This document shows, piece by piece, positions 23,724 to 31,640 of a stretch of DNA of 33,474 nucleotides. This DNA is from CG2-30-68-42 sp037440385 (GTDB taxonomy: Bacteria > Pseudomonadota > Gammaproteobacteria > Burkholderiales > Rhodocyclaceae): the NCBI GenBank assembly GCA_037440385.1, contig JBBIUI010000017.1:1-33474 (forward strand), in the 5' to 3' direction. The notes below the pieces were generated by a model, which saw only the letters and a program-made list of their open reading frames with translations, had not been told where the DNA came from and searched no databases. The translations under genes were made by a program, and so were the position numbers. Each line of letters begins with the position of its first letter. Within the stretch, counting starts at the first letter, position 1.

Positions 23724-23751
23724 TGCCGCGACGCGGCGAACCCTCTAACAT
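23723..23751 (+). promoter_or_regulatory. candidate sigma-70 promoter for TPR-lolB-ispE
   Basis: TTGCCG (23723-23728), an exact 17-bp spacer and TAACAT (23746-23751). Each hexamer matches four of six consensus positions. Transcription from about 23758 would leave a 30-base leader before the GTG at 23789. Confidence 0.5.
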
Positions 23752-23788
23752 CGACTGAACCGGATTGTATTTCAACGTTCGAACCACC

Positions 23789-25573
23789 GTGACCTCCACA
23801 TTTCGAGCCTTGCGGGCGGCCCGCGCGTGGGTACTCGTCCCGATTGCCGTCGGGGCCTGTGCGCAGGTGCCCGCGCCGGTGGCCGGCGCGCCGGCCGTTG
23901 CGGCGCCCGCCGCCGCCGAGCCGGACGTCGAGCACGGCGTCGAGGCCGCGCAGCGCACACCCCGGCGCGCCGAACCCCTGCCCGCCCGCGAGCTGACCGG
24001 GCAGATCCTGTACCAGCTTCTGCTGGCCGAGATCTCCGGGCGGCGCGGCAACCTGCCGCTCGCGGTGACGGCGTATCTCGATCTGGCCGAAAAGACCCGC
24101 GATCCCAGGATCGCCCGCCGCGCGGCCGAAATGGCGCATTTCGCGCAGCGTCCGGAAATCGCCCTGCAGGCCGCGCGGCTGTGGCTGGACATCGATCCCC
24201 AGTCGCTTCCGGCGCGCCACGTGATGGTCGGCCTGCTGGCGGCACAAAACCGATACGACGAGCTCTCCGAACATGCTGCCGTACTGCTCGCGCAGGACGA
24301 GGCGGCCGTGCCGCGGACGCTGCTCCAGCTCAATCGCCTGTTCGAACGCCTGGCCGATCGCGCCGCCGCGAGAAGCCTGGTCGATCGGCTGACGGTGCCC
24401 TACCTCGAGCGCCCCGAGGCGCATCTCGCGCGCGCCCAGGCTGCTTACGCCGCCGACGACATGGCAGGCGCCTATTCCGAAGCCGGCGAGGCGCTTCGGC
24501 GATCGTCGCAAGCTCGCTAGGCAGCGCTGCTGCGCGCGCAGGCGCGGCTCAAGGAATCTCCCGCAGAGGCGCTTGCCGGCCTCGCCGATTTTCTGACCGC
24601 ACATCCCAAGGCACGCGAGGTGCGGCTGGCCTACGCGCGGCTGCTGACCGCCGAGAAGCGTTATCCGCAGGCACGCGAACAATTCCAGAGGCTGCTCGCC
24701 GATTTTCCGGACAATAACGACGTGCTGTTCGCGGTCGGCGTGCTGTCGTTCCAGCTCGACGACCCTGCGGCGGCGCAGACCGCTTTCCAGCGATTGACCG
24801 AGAAGCGCTTCGCACAGCGCGATACGGTGTTGATGTACCTGGGCCAGATCGCCGAGAACGGAAAGCGCTATGACGATGCGCTGGGCTGGTACGCGGCGGT
24901 GGGTGCGGGCCCGCAATATCTGCCGGCACACATCCGGTATGCGGAGGTGCTGGCCCGGCAGGGCAGGCTGGAGCAGGCACGCGCGCACCTGCGCGAGTTG
25001 TCGGCGCCCGGCAACCAGGAGCGGGTCCAGTTGCTGCTGGCGGAGGCGCAGTTGCTGCGCAGCGCAGGACAGTTTCGCGAAGCGTTCGATGTGCTCGATG
25101 CGGCATTGCTCACGCATCCGAATCAGACCGAACTGCTCTACGAGTCCGCACTGCTCGCGGAACGGATCGGCCGCAACGATGTGCTGGAGGCGAACCTGCG
25201 CGCGGTGATCCGGATCAAGCCGGAATACGCGCATGCCTACAACGCGCTCGGATATTCGCTCGCGGAGCGCAACGAACGGCTCGACGAGGCGAAAACGCTG
25301 ATCGCGAAGGCGCTGTCGCTCGCGCCCAACGACCCCTTCATCCTCGACAGCATGGGCTGGGTGCTGTTCCGAACCGGAGATCTCGCCGGAGCGATCGAGA
25401 ATCTCGAACGGGCCTGGAAGCTGCGCGCCGACCCGGAGATCGCCGCGCACCTGGGCGAAGTGCTGTGGAGCGCGGGCCGGCGAGACGAAGCGACGCGTAC
25501 CTTGCGCGAGGCCGAACGCACCCATCCCGGCAACGAGGCCGTGACCGCCGTCATCAAGCGTTTTCTGCATTGA
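23789..25573 (+). pseudogene. TPR-repeat lipoprotein gene interrupted by an in-frame TAG
   Basis: A reading frame of 595 codons for a tetratricopeptide-repeat protein that commonly precedes lolB in betaproteobacteria. It starts at GTG with a basic N-terminus, hydrophobic stretch and lipobox-like VGAC, so it was an envelope lipoprotein. Repeats occur through the C-terminal half, for example AYNALGYSLAERNERLDEAK and DSMGWVLFRTGDLAGAIENLE. A TAG at 24518-24520 stops translation after residue 243. The same frame resumes at once (AALLRAQARLKESPAEALAG) with normal TPR sequence to the stop at 25573. Only one substitution (for example GAG or CAG to TAG) separates it from an intact gene. The downstream part could restart at GTG 24620, which has AAGG upstream, but would lack a signal. 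A real nonsense mutation, a sequencing error or suppression are all possible. TTG 23765 is an alternative, less likely, start. Confidence 0.85.
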
Positions 25574-25699
25574 ACCCGGATCATCCGATTGGCGGCCCTG
25601 CGGGCCTGCGCGCGCGCCGGCGGCCGTCTTGCGGCGCCTCGTCGAGCGTGCTTCGCGCCCACGGCCGCGGCGATGGGCGCGTCGCCCGTGCGCCGATAC

Positions 25700-25705
25700 C
25701 ATAAT
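25700..25705 (+). promoter_or_regulatory. candidate -10 element upstream of lolB
   Basis: CATAAT matches five of six -10 bases and lies in a short AT-rich patch (ATACCATAATTTCC) about 46 bases before the lolB ATG, in the 178-base gap after the TPR frame. No good -35 is seen, so this is tentative. Confidence 0.3.
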
Positions 25706-25751
25706 TTCCTTTTTAGCCATCCTCGCGCGTGCGAAGGGACGATCGGGGTTG

Positions 25752-26324
25752 ATGCGCGTGCGATTCGCGTGGCTGGCAGCGGTGGCGTTGCTCGCCGCCG
25801 GTTGCGCGTCCGTGCCCGAGCCGGCGCCGCTCGTGAGGCCGGACCGGGCGGGGATCGAGCGCTTCGTGCTCGATGGGCGAATCGCGGTTCGCGGTGCCGG
25901 ACAGGCATTCACGGCCCGCGTGTCGTGGCGCCATGAGGCGGCAAGCGACGAGATCGTCGTGAGCTCGCCATTCGGCCCCGTGATCGCGCAACTCACCGGG
26001 GATGCCGCCGGCGCGCGCCTCGAAACGGCCGAGCGCGGAACCGTCCTCGCCAGTGGCATCGAGGAGCTCGGCCGGGAAGTGTTCGGCTTCGATCTGCCGC
26101 TGCGCGCGCTGCCCGGCTGGGTGCTGGGACGCGGCGGCCGTGAAGCCGGCTCGATCGAGCTCGACGAGCGCTCCCGCATCGTGCGCCTCGTGGAGCGGGG
26201 CTGGAGCGTCGACTACCCGGAATACGAGAGCGGCGATCCGCACGCGCTGCCCCGTCGCATCCACGTGCAGCGCGGCGAGGTCGAGGTGCGGCTTGCCGTG
26301 GAGCGCTGGGAGCTGGCGCAATGA
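25752..26324 (+). CDS. lolB: outer-membrane lipoprotein receptor LolB
   Basis: A 190-aa lipoprotein that accepts lipoproteins from periplasmic LolA and inserts them in the outer membrane. The signal MRVRFAWLAAVALLAAGC ends in the lipobox LAAGC. The mature part shows LolB traits: FVLDGRIAVRGAGQAFTARVSW, SPFGPVIAQLTGD and the LPLRALPGWVLGR segment before the C-terminal beta-strands. The ATG at 25752 was chosen because it directly opens the signal peptide; the frame extends 41 codons further upstream without support. Its stop overlaps the ispE start as ATGA. The TPR-lolB-ispE order is conserved in betaproteobacteria. Confidence 0.94.
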   Translation: MRVRFAWLAAVALLAAGCASVPEPAPLVRPDRAGIERFVLDGRIAVRGAGQAFTARVSWRHEAASDEIVVSSPFGPVIAQLTGDAAGARLETAERGTVLASGIEELGREVFGFDLPLRALPGWVLGRGGREAGSIELDERSRIVRLVERGWSVDYPEYESGDPHALPRRIHVQRGEVEVRLAVERWELAQ

Positions 26325-27166
26325 GCGGCTGGGAACGGGACTTCCCGGCGCCGGCGAAGTTGAACCTGTTCCTTCACGTCGTCGGCCGGCGGCCGGACGG
26401 CTACCATCTTCTGCAAACGGCGCTGCGCCTGCTCGATCGCGGCGACACCCTGCGCTTTTCCCCCGGCGCAGCAGGGGAAATCCGGCTGCTCGATCCGCTG
26501 CCCGGCGTCGATTGCGAGGACGATCTGGCGGTTCGTGCGGCCGCGCTGCTGATGCGCGAGGCCGGGCGCGGCGAGCTCGGCGTCGTGATTCGCCGGATCA
26601 AGCGCCTGCCGGCGGGCGGCGGTCTGGGCGGGGGGAGTTCGGATGCGGCCACCGTGCTGATGGCATTGAACCGCCTGTGGGGCATCGGCTGGTCGAGCGA
26701 GCGGCTGCAGGGGCTCGCGCTGCGTCTGGGCGCGGACGTGCCCTTTTTCGTCTTCGGTGAAAGCGCGCTGGGGGAAGGCGTGGGCGAGCGGCTTCGTCCG
26801 CTCGCGTTGCCGCCGGCGTGGTACCTCGTCATCGAGCCGCCGGTCGCGGTTTCGACCGCTGCGGTATTCGCCGATCCGGGTTTGACACGCAATTCGAATC
26901 CCATCACAATGTCGCCCTTTTCAGCGGCTTGGGGTCGCAACGACCTGCAATCCGTGGTGTGCGCCCGTTACCCGGAAGTGCGCAGCGCCTTGGAGTGGCT
27001 GGCGCGCTACGGGCAGGCGCGGATGAGCGGATCGGGTGCCTGCGTGTTCGCGGAGTTTCCGGATGAAGCGAAGGCCCGCGCGGCGCTGGCCGGGTTGCCG
27101 GAGGACTGGCGCGGCTGGGTTGCAAGAGGTCTGGACCGCCATCCGTTGCGCGACTGGGCGTTTTAG
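26321..27166 (+). CDS. ispE: 4-diphosphocytidyl-2-C-methyl-D-erythritol kinase
   Basis: A 281-aa GHMP kinase of the non-mevalonate (MEP) isoprenoid pathway that phosphorylates CDP-methylerythritol. PAPAKLNLFLHVVGRRPDGYH at the N-terminus is the IspE signature, followed by the ATP-binding loop LPAGGGLGGGSSDAA near residue 100 and RMSGSGACVFAEF in the C-terminal domain. DVPFFVFGESALGEGVGE is also typical. The start overlaps the lolB stop, so translation is coupled. A tRNA-Gln gene begins ten bases after its stop. Confidence 0.97.
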   Translation: MSGWERDFPAPAKLNLFLHVVGRRPDGYHLLQTALRLLDRGDTLRFSPGAAGEIRLLDPLPGVDCEDDLAVRAAALLMREAGRGELGVVIRRIKRLPAGGGLGGGSSDAATVLMALNRLWGIGWSSERLQGLALRLGADVPFFVFGESALGEGVGERLRPLALPPAWYLVIEPPVAVSTAAVFADPGLTRNSNPITMSPFSAAWGRNDLQSVVCARYPEVRSALEWLARYGQARMSGSGACVFAEFPDEAKARAALAGLPEDWRGWVARGLDRHPLRDWAF

Positions 27167-27176
27167 AGTTGCCCGC

Positions 27177-27254
27177 TGGGGAGTCGCCAAGCTGGTCCAA
27201 GGCACCGGATTTTGATTCCGGCATTCGTAGGTTCGAATCCTACCTCCCCAGCCA
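27177..27254 (+). tRNA. tRNA-Gln (anticodon TTG)
   Basis: A complete cloverleaf. The acceptor arm is TGGGGAG (27177-27183) with CTCCCCA (27244-27250), followed by G and an encoded CCA (27252-27254). The anticodon stem CCGGA/TCCGG encloses TTTTGAT with anticodon TTG at 27212-27214, reading CAA. The T arm is GTAGG-TTCGAAT-CCTAC. It starts ten bases after ispE with no room for its own clear promoter, so it is probably processed from the operon transcript. Confidence 0.97.
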
Positions 27255-27296
27255 ACGGATTTCCGACGCAGCCCGCGCCCGACCGAAGCGACGGTC

Positions 27297-27321
27297 CACG
27301 GCGGCGCATGAGCGCGCCGTG
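27297..27321 (+). promoter_or_regulatory. hairpin in the prs leader
   Basis: A ten-base-pair stem with one bulged G: CACGGCG (27297-27303) and CGC (27305-27307) pair with GCG (27312-27314) and CGCCGTG (27315-27321), loop ATGA. It lies 35 bases upstream of the prs ATG, between the tRNA and prs, with no T-run. It may be a processing or stability element. Confidence 0.5.
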
Positions 27322-27355
27322 CCCGTGCGGGACGATGCGATAGACGAGGGATTCG

Positions 27356-28306
27356 ATGGCGTACGAACGGCTGATGGTGTTCACCGGAAACGCCAATCCC
27401 AAGCTCGCGGCGGATGTGGCGAGGCGGCTGAACCTGTCGCTCGGCCGCGCGAAGGTCGGTCGTTTCTCGGACGGCGAGGTGATGGTCGAAATCCTCGAGA
27501 ACGTCCGCGGCTGCGATGTCTTCATCCTGCAGTCGACCTGTGCGCCGACCAACGACAACCTGATGGAACTGATGATCATGGCCGACGCGCTCAAGCGATC
27601 GAGCGCCGGGCGCATCACCGCGACGATCCCGTATTTCGGATACTCGCGGCAGGACCGCCGGCCGCGTTCCGCGCGCGTCGCGATCACCGCCAAGGTCGTC
27701 GCGAACATGCTCCAGTCGGTCGGCGTGTCGCGCGTGCTCACGGTCGATCTGCATGCCGATCAGGTGCAGGGGTTTTTCGACATCCCGGTCGACAACATCT
27801 ACGGCACGCCCATCCTGCTGGGCGACGTCTGGAGACGGAACTACGACGGATTGATCGTCGTGTCGCCGGACGTCGGCGGCGTGGTGCGCGCGCGGGCACT
27901 GGCGAAACGGCTCGAGTGCGACCTGGCGATCATCGACAAGCGCAGGCCGCGCCCCAATGTGTCGGAGGTCATGAACGTCATCGGCGACGTCGGCGGGCGC
28001 AGCTGCATCATCATGGATGACATCGTCGATACCGCCAACACGCTGTGCAATGCCGCCCAGGCGCTGAAGGCGCAGGGTGCGAACCGCGTGCTCGCCTATT
28101 GCACGCACCCGGTGCTCTCGGGGCCGTCGGTGCAGCGGATCACGGAGTCGCAGCTCGACGAGCTGGTCGTGACGGACACGATCCCGCTGCACGAGGCGGC
28201 GGCGGCCTGCCCGAAGATCCGGCAGATCTCGATTGCGGAACTGCTTGCCGAAACCATCCTGCGCGTGTCGCGGGAGGAATCGGTCAGTTCGCTGTTCGTG
28301 GAGTAG
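27356..28306 (+). CDS. prs: ribose-phosphate pyrophosphokinase
   Basis: A 316-aa PRPP synthetase that transfers pyrophosphate from ATP to ribose 5-phosphate, feeding purine, pyrimidine, histidine, tryptophan and NAD synthesis. FSDGEVMVEILENVRG, PYFGYSRQDRRPRSARVAIT, the DLHADQVQGFF metal/ATP region, VSPDVGGVVRAR and the PRPP loop IIMDDIVDTANTL are all present. The loop reads DTANT, where many homologues have glycine in place of the asparagine. The ATG follows GAGGGA. The spot between tRNA-Gln and rplY is the conserved betaproteobacterial location. Confidence 0.97.
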   Translation: MAYERLMVFTGNANPKLAADVARRLNLSLGRAKVGRFSDGEVMVEILENVRGCDVFILQSTCAPTNDNLMELMIMADALKRSSAGRITATIPYFGYSRQDRRPRSARVAITAKVVANMLQSVGVSRVLTVDLHADQVQGFFDIPVDNIYGTPILLGDVWRRNYDGLIVVSPDVGGVVRARALAKRLECDLAIIDKRRPRPNVSEVMNVIGDVGGRSCIIMDDIVDTANTLCNAAQALKAQGANRVLAYCTHPVLSGPSVQRITESQLDELVVTDTIPLHEAAAACPKIRQISIAELLAETILRVSREESVSSLFVE

Positions 28307-28343
28307 TGCGCGCGGGGCACGGGTCTCGCGCGTTGTCGATGTC

Positions 28344-28369
28344 GGCCGCCTGGTCGCGGGCGGCCTTTT
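28344..28369 (+). terminator. intrinsic terminator or attenuator between prs and rplY
   Basis: GGCCGCC (28344-28350) pairs perfectly with GGCGGCC (28359-28365) around an eight-base loop and is followed by TTTT (28366-28369). It lies only 13 bases before the rplY ATG and abuts the Shine-Dalgarno GGGAG, so it could end most prs transcripts or act as an attenuator of rplY. The T-run is short. Confidence 0.6.
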
Positions 28370-28382
28370 CCGGGAGTCAGAG

Positions 28383-29054
28383 ATGAAAATCGAATTCAGT
28401 GCTGTCAGCCGCGATGCGCAGGGCACGGGTGCGAGCCGCCGCCTGCGTCGCACCGGAAAGGTTCCGGGCATCCTCTATGGAGGCACCGAGCCGCCGCAGC
28501 CGATCGCCCTCGATCACAAGGAATTGTGGTTTGCGCTCAAGCGCGAGGCGTTCCATTCGTCGGTGCTGACGATGAACGTCGAAGGTGCGACCACTCAGGC
28601 GCTGCTGCGCGACGTGCAGATGCATCCCTTCAAGCCGCAGATCCTGCACGTCGATTTCCAGCGTGTCGATCCGAACCGCAAGATCCACGTGCGCGTGCCG
28701 CTGCATTTCGTCAATGCGGAACGCTCGCCGGGCGTGAAGGAACGCGGAGGGATCGCCTCGCACATCATCAGCGAGCTCGACATCTCCTGCCTGCCGGCCA
28801 ACCTGCCGGAGTATATCGTCGCGGACCTCGCGAATCTCGACGCCGGAGCCCCGCTGCACCTGTCCGACATCGCCATGCCCGAGGGAGTCGAAGCGGTATC
28901 GCGCGCCGACAATCCGGTGGTCGCATCGATCCTGCTGCCGCAAAGCGAACCGGTCGCCGAGGAGGAAGCCCCGGCCGCTGCCGCACCCGCCGCCGAGGGC
29001 GCTGCGGCGCCCGCCGACGGAGCGGCCCCCGCGAAGGAGCCGGAGAAGAAATAA
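28383..29054 (+). CDS. rplY: 50S ribosomal protein L25 (general stress protein Ctc type)
   Basis: A 223-aa bL25 of the long, two-domain Ctc/TL5 type, which binds 5S rRNA. The N-terminal domain begins MKIEFSAVSRDAQGTGASRR with the RRTGKVPGILYGG motif; the second domain (about residues 100-185) includes LHFVNAERSPGVKERGGI. The C-terminus is a low-complexity tail rich in Ala, Pro and Glu ending in KEPEKK, common in betaproteobacterial L25. The ATG is preceded by GGGAG directly after a terminator-like hairpin. Confidence 0.96.
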   Translation: MKIEFSAVSRDAQGTGASRRLRRTGKVPGILYGGTEPPQPIALDHKELWFALKREAFHSSVLTMNVEGATTQALLRDVQMHPFKPQILHVDFQRVDPNRKIHVRVPLHFVNAERSPGVKERGGIASHIISELDISCLPANLPEYIVADLANLDAGAPLHLSDIAMPEGVEAVSRADNPVVASILLPQSEPVAEEEAPAAAAPAAEGAAAPADGAAPAKEPEKK

Positions 29055-29153
29055 CCGCGCCGCGGCGCATCCCTGCGCATCCGGCTGGCGGACCGGGCCG
29101 GTCGGGCCGGGGTGTGCGGCGCCGGCGAACCCGTGCGGATGTCTCGGCGCACC

Positions 29154-29780
29154 ATGGTTGCTCCCCGCCTCGTGGTCGGTCTCGGCAATCCCGGCGAGGA
29201 ATACGCCGCGACCCGGCACAACTGCGGATTCTGGCTCGCGCAGCGCCTGGCGGACACGCTCGGCCTTGCGCTGGTGCGGGAAGCCCGCTTCCATGGGCAC
29301 GCCGCGCATCTCAGGCAACCGGATCTGTGGCTGCTGCTGCCGCACACCTACATGAACGAGTCGGGCCGCGCAGTCGGGGCGGCGGCGCGATTCTTCCGGA
29401 TTCCGCCCGAGGCCGTGCTCGTGCTGCACGATGATCTCGATCTCGAACCGGGTGTGCTGCGGCTGAAGTTCGGGGGCGGTTCGGGCGGGCACAACGGGCT
29501 CAAGGACATCGTCGCGCATCTGGGCAGTGCGCAGTTCTGGCGGCTGCGCATCGGCATCGGGCATCCGGGAAATCGCGACGAGGTCATCGACTACGTGCTC
29601 AGGCCGCCCCGCGTCGGGGAACGCACGGCGATCGACGGCGCACTGGAGCGGGCCGCGGCCGCCTGGCCGCTGCTGGCCGCGGGCGCCTGGCCGCTGGCGA
29701 TGCAGAAACTCAATGCGCGCCCGCCGGCGCGCGACGACACTCCTGCCGGCGGCACACCGCCGGGCGCAATCGCAATCTGA
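29154..29780 (+). CDS. pth: peptidyl-tRNA hydrolase
   Basis: A 208-aa enzyme that frees tRNA from prematurely released peptidyl-tRNA. RLVVGLGNPGEEYAATRHNCG contains the catalytic histidine (His22); HTYMNESG, LHDDLDLEPG and GGGSGGHNGLKDI supply the other conserved active-site residues. The ATG at 29154 was chosen because it lies a few residues before the conserved VGLGNPG; ATG 29139 and GTG 29112 are in frame but add arginine-rich, non-conserved residues, and none of the three has a clear Shine-Dalgarno sequence. The C-terminus has a short Pro/Ala extension. It sits between rplY and ychF as in most proteobacteria. Confidence 0.95.
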   Translation: MVAPRLVVGLGNPGEEYAATRHNCGFWLAQRLADTLGLALVREARFHGHAAHLRQPDLWLLLPHTYMNESGRAVGAAARFFRIPPEAVLVLHDDLDLEPGVLRLKFGGGSGGHNGLKDIVAHLGSAQFWRLRIGIGHPGNRDEVIDYVLRPPRVGERTAIDGALERAAAAWPLLAAGAWPLAMQKLNARPPARDDTPAGGTPPGAIAI

Positions 29781-29823
29781 GCAGCGGCACGCGCCGGTTC
29801 GCGCCGTCCCCGAGGAAACGCTT

Positions 29824-30915
29824 ATGAGCTTGGCATGCGGTATCGTCGGCCTGCCCAACGTCGGCAAGTCGACGCTGTTCAACGCCCTGACCCGGGCCGG
29901 CATCTCGGCCGAGAACTATCCCTTCTGTACGATCGAACCGAACGTCGGCGTGGTCGAGGTGCCCGATGCGAGGCTCGCGCAGCTCGCCGCGATCGACCGC
30001 CCCGCCCGGGTGATCGCGGCCACCGTCGAGTTCGTCGATATCGCCGGCCTCGTCGCGGGCGCGTCGAAGGGAGAGGGCCTCGGCAACCAGTTCCTCGCGA
30101 ACATCCGCGAGACCGACGCGATCGTGCATGTCGTGCGCTGTTTCGCCGACGAGAACGTCGTGCATGTGACGGGCAGCGTCGATCCCGTCTCGGACATCGG
30201 GACCATCGACACCGAACTGGCGCTGGCCGATCTGGCCACCGTCGAGACCGCACTCGCGAGGTACCGCAAGCCGGCGCAGGCGGGAGACAAGCCCGCGCGC
30301 GTGCTGGTCTCGCTGCTGGAACGCTCGTATGCCCAGCTCGACCAGGCGCGGCCGGTGCGTGCGCTCGACCTGTCGCGCGAAGAGCGCGCGCTACTCAAAC
30401 CGTTGTGCCTGATCACGGCCAAGCCGGTGCTCTACGTCGCGAACGTCGCCGAGGACGGGTTCCGGAACAACCCCTACCTCGATGCCGTGCGGCGACGTGC
30501 CGAAGCCGAAGGCGCGCCGGTGGTGGCGCTGTGTGCCAGGCTGGAAGCGGAGATCGTCGATCTCGACGACGCCGAAAAGAAGGTCTTCCTTGCCGACATG
30601 GGCCTGGAGGAGCCGGGGCTGAACCGGATGATCCGCGCCGCATACCGCTTGCTGGGACTGCAAACGTTCTTCACCTCCGGCCCGAAGGAAACGCGCGCCT
30701 GGACGATCCACGCCGGGGATAGCGCACCGCAGGCCGCCGGGGTGATACACACCGACTTCGAGCGCGGTTTCATCCGCGCGGAGGTGATCGCCTTCGCGGA
30801 CTACCTCGCGTGCGGCGGCGAGCATGGCGCGAAGGACAAGGGCCGGATGCGCCTGGAAGGCAGGGAGTACGTCGTGCGCGATGGCGATGTCATGCACTTC
30901 CGGTTCAACGTCTAA
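29824..30915 (+). CDS. ychF: redox-regulated ATPase YchF (OLA1 family)
   Basis: A 363-aa Obg-related P-loop protein that, unusually for the family, prefers ATP; it binds ribosomes and is linked to oxidative stress responses. G1 is GLPNVGKSTLFN (residues 9-20), followed by ENYPFCTIEPNVG, the G3 region DIAGLVAGASKGEGLGNQFL, and NVAE in place of the NKxD specificity motif, the hallmark of ATP preference. The C-terminal TGS domain ends in the expected DGDVMHFRFNV. GAGGAAA precedes the ATG at good spacing. Its 3' end overlaps the start of the next gene by about 29 bases. Confidence 0.97.
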   Translation: MSLACGIVGLPNVGKSTLFNALTRAGISAENYPFCTIEPNVGVVEVPDARLAQLAAIDRPARVIAATVEFVDIAGLVAGASKGEGLGNQFLANIRETDAIVHVVRCFADENVVHVTGSVDPVSDIGTIDTELALADLATVETALARYRKPAQAGDKPARVLVSLLERSYAQLDQARPVRALDLSREERALLKPLCLITAKPVLYVANVAEDGFRNNPYLDAVRRRAEAEGAPVVALCARLEAEIVDLDDAEKKVFLADMGLEEPGLNRMIRAAYRLLGLQTFFTSGPKETRAWTIHAGDSAPQAAGVIHTDFERGFIRAEVIAFADYLACGGEHGAKDKGRMRLEGREYVVRDGDVMHFRFNV

Positions 30916-31450
30916 ACACGCACGGCCCGGCACTCGCCTCGCCGGCGGTGTACTGGCGCTGGGGGCGGCCCTGATGCTGAGCGCATGCCTGCCGGTGCCC
31001 GTCAGCGTGCCGCCCCGGATGTCACCGCACTACCTTGGCCCGCACAAGTGGGAGTCCAACCTGGGTTGCGGGTTCAAGCACGAGCATCTCGTGGTGGAAG
31101 GACCCGACGGGCTGCGCATGGGCCTCACGCCGCGGCTGGTGGCCGAACCGGCCGCTCTGGTGCTGGACCTCGTGTATTCCTCTTCGAGCAGGCGGCCGCT
31201 GCGTGTCGAGGCCGCCAGGCTGAGATCGACGCACATGCAACAGGCCCAGACACGCTGGCTGGCGCTGACGCCCAGGACATTGCTCACCGCGTGGATCCTG
31301 GAGTTCGAAGTGCGCATCTCGCCGCTGCCGGCGGGCACGCTGCGCGTGACGCCGCCTCCGGTTTGGCTGGGCGACGAGATGTGGCAGCCGGGCGAGGTGG
31401 AATTGCGCCCCCAACCCGCCTCCGTCGCTGTGCTCCCCTTCAACTGCTGA
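30887..31450 (+). CDS. hypothetical lipoprotein overlapping ychF
   Basis: A 187-aa protein I do not recognise. It starts within the last 29 bases of ychF in another frame (ATG at 30887; 30881 is an alternative). The N-terminal stretch TRLAGGVLALGAALMLSAC ends in the lipobox LSAC, so a lipid-anchored envelope protein is likely. The mature part begins LPVPVSVPPRMSPHYLGPHKWESNLGCGFKH and looks globular, ending in the C-terminus VAVLPFNC. Two more cysteines follow the lipobox one. No ribosome site is clear at either ATG, so coupling to ychF translation is probable. Codon use matches the neighbours. No function is proposed. Confidence 0.7.
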   Translation: MSCTSGSTSKHARPGTRLAGGVLALGAALMLSACLPVPVSVPPRMSPHYLGPHKWESNLGCGFKHEHLVVEGPDGLRMGLTPRLVAEPAALVLDLVYSSSSRRPLRVEAARLRSTHMQQAQTRWLALTPRTLLTAWILEFEVRISPLPAGTLRVTPPPVWLGDEMWQPGEVELRPQPASVAVLPFNC

Positions 31451-31470
31451 AGGGTCGAACGCACCCGTAC

Positions 31471-31511
31471 CGGTGTACACCGCTGCATTGCTGCCGTCGG
31501 ACCACGACGGC
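31471..31511. terminator. inverted repeats between convergent genes, possible bidirectional terminator
   Basis: The 190-base gap between the lipoprotein gene and the convergent dioxygenase gene holds a perfect 12-bp palindrome CGGTGTACACCG (31471-31482) and a hairpin GCCGTCG/CGACGGC (31493-31499 with 31505-31511, loop GACCA). Neither has a T-run, so termination is an inference from position. Confidence 0.4.
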
Positions 31512-31640
31512 GCATCGCCCTCGCGCACCGGCGGCAGCGAAGTGTGGCGCGCTACGCCGTTGCATGGCGAGCGCAGCGCCGGCACGGGGCGAGTCCGCCC
31601 GGGTGGCGGCTGTCCGCCGTCATCGCGGTGCAAGGCAAGC

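Noticed and set aside
23597..26179. 860-codon minus-strand frame opposite the TPR gene
   Set aside because: It overlaps mutM out of frame and runs antisense to TPR and lolB coding sequence; low-complexity, with no family features.
29057..29068. Perfect 12-bp GC palindrome after rplY as a terminator
   Set aside because: It is all G and C, has no T-run and no loop, and such palindromes are expected often by chance at this GC content.
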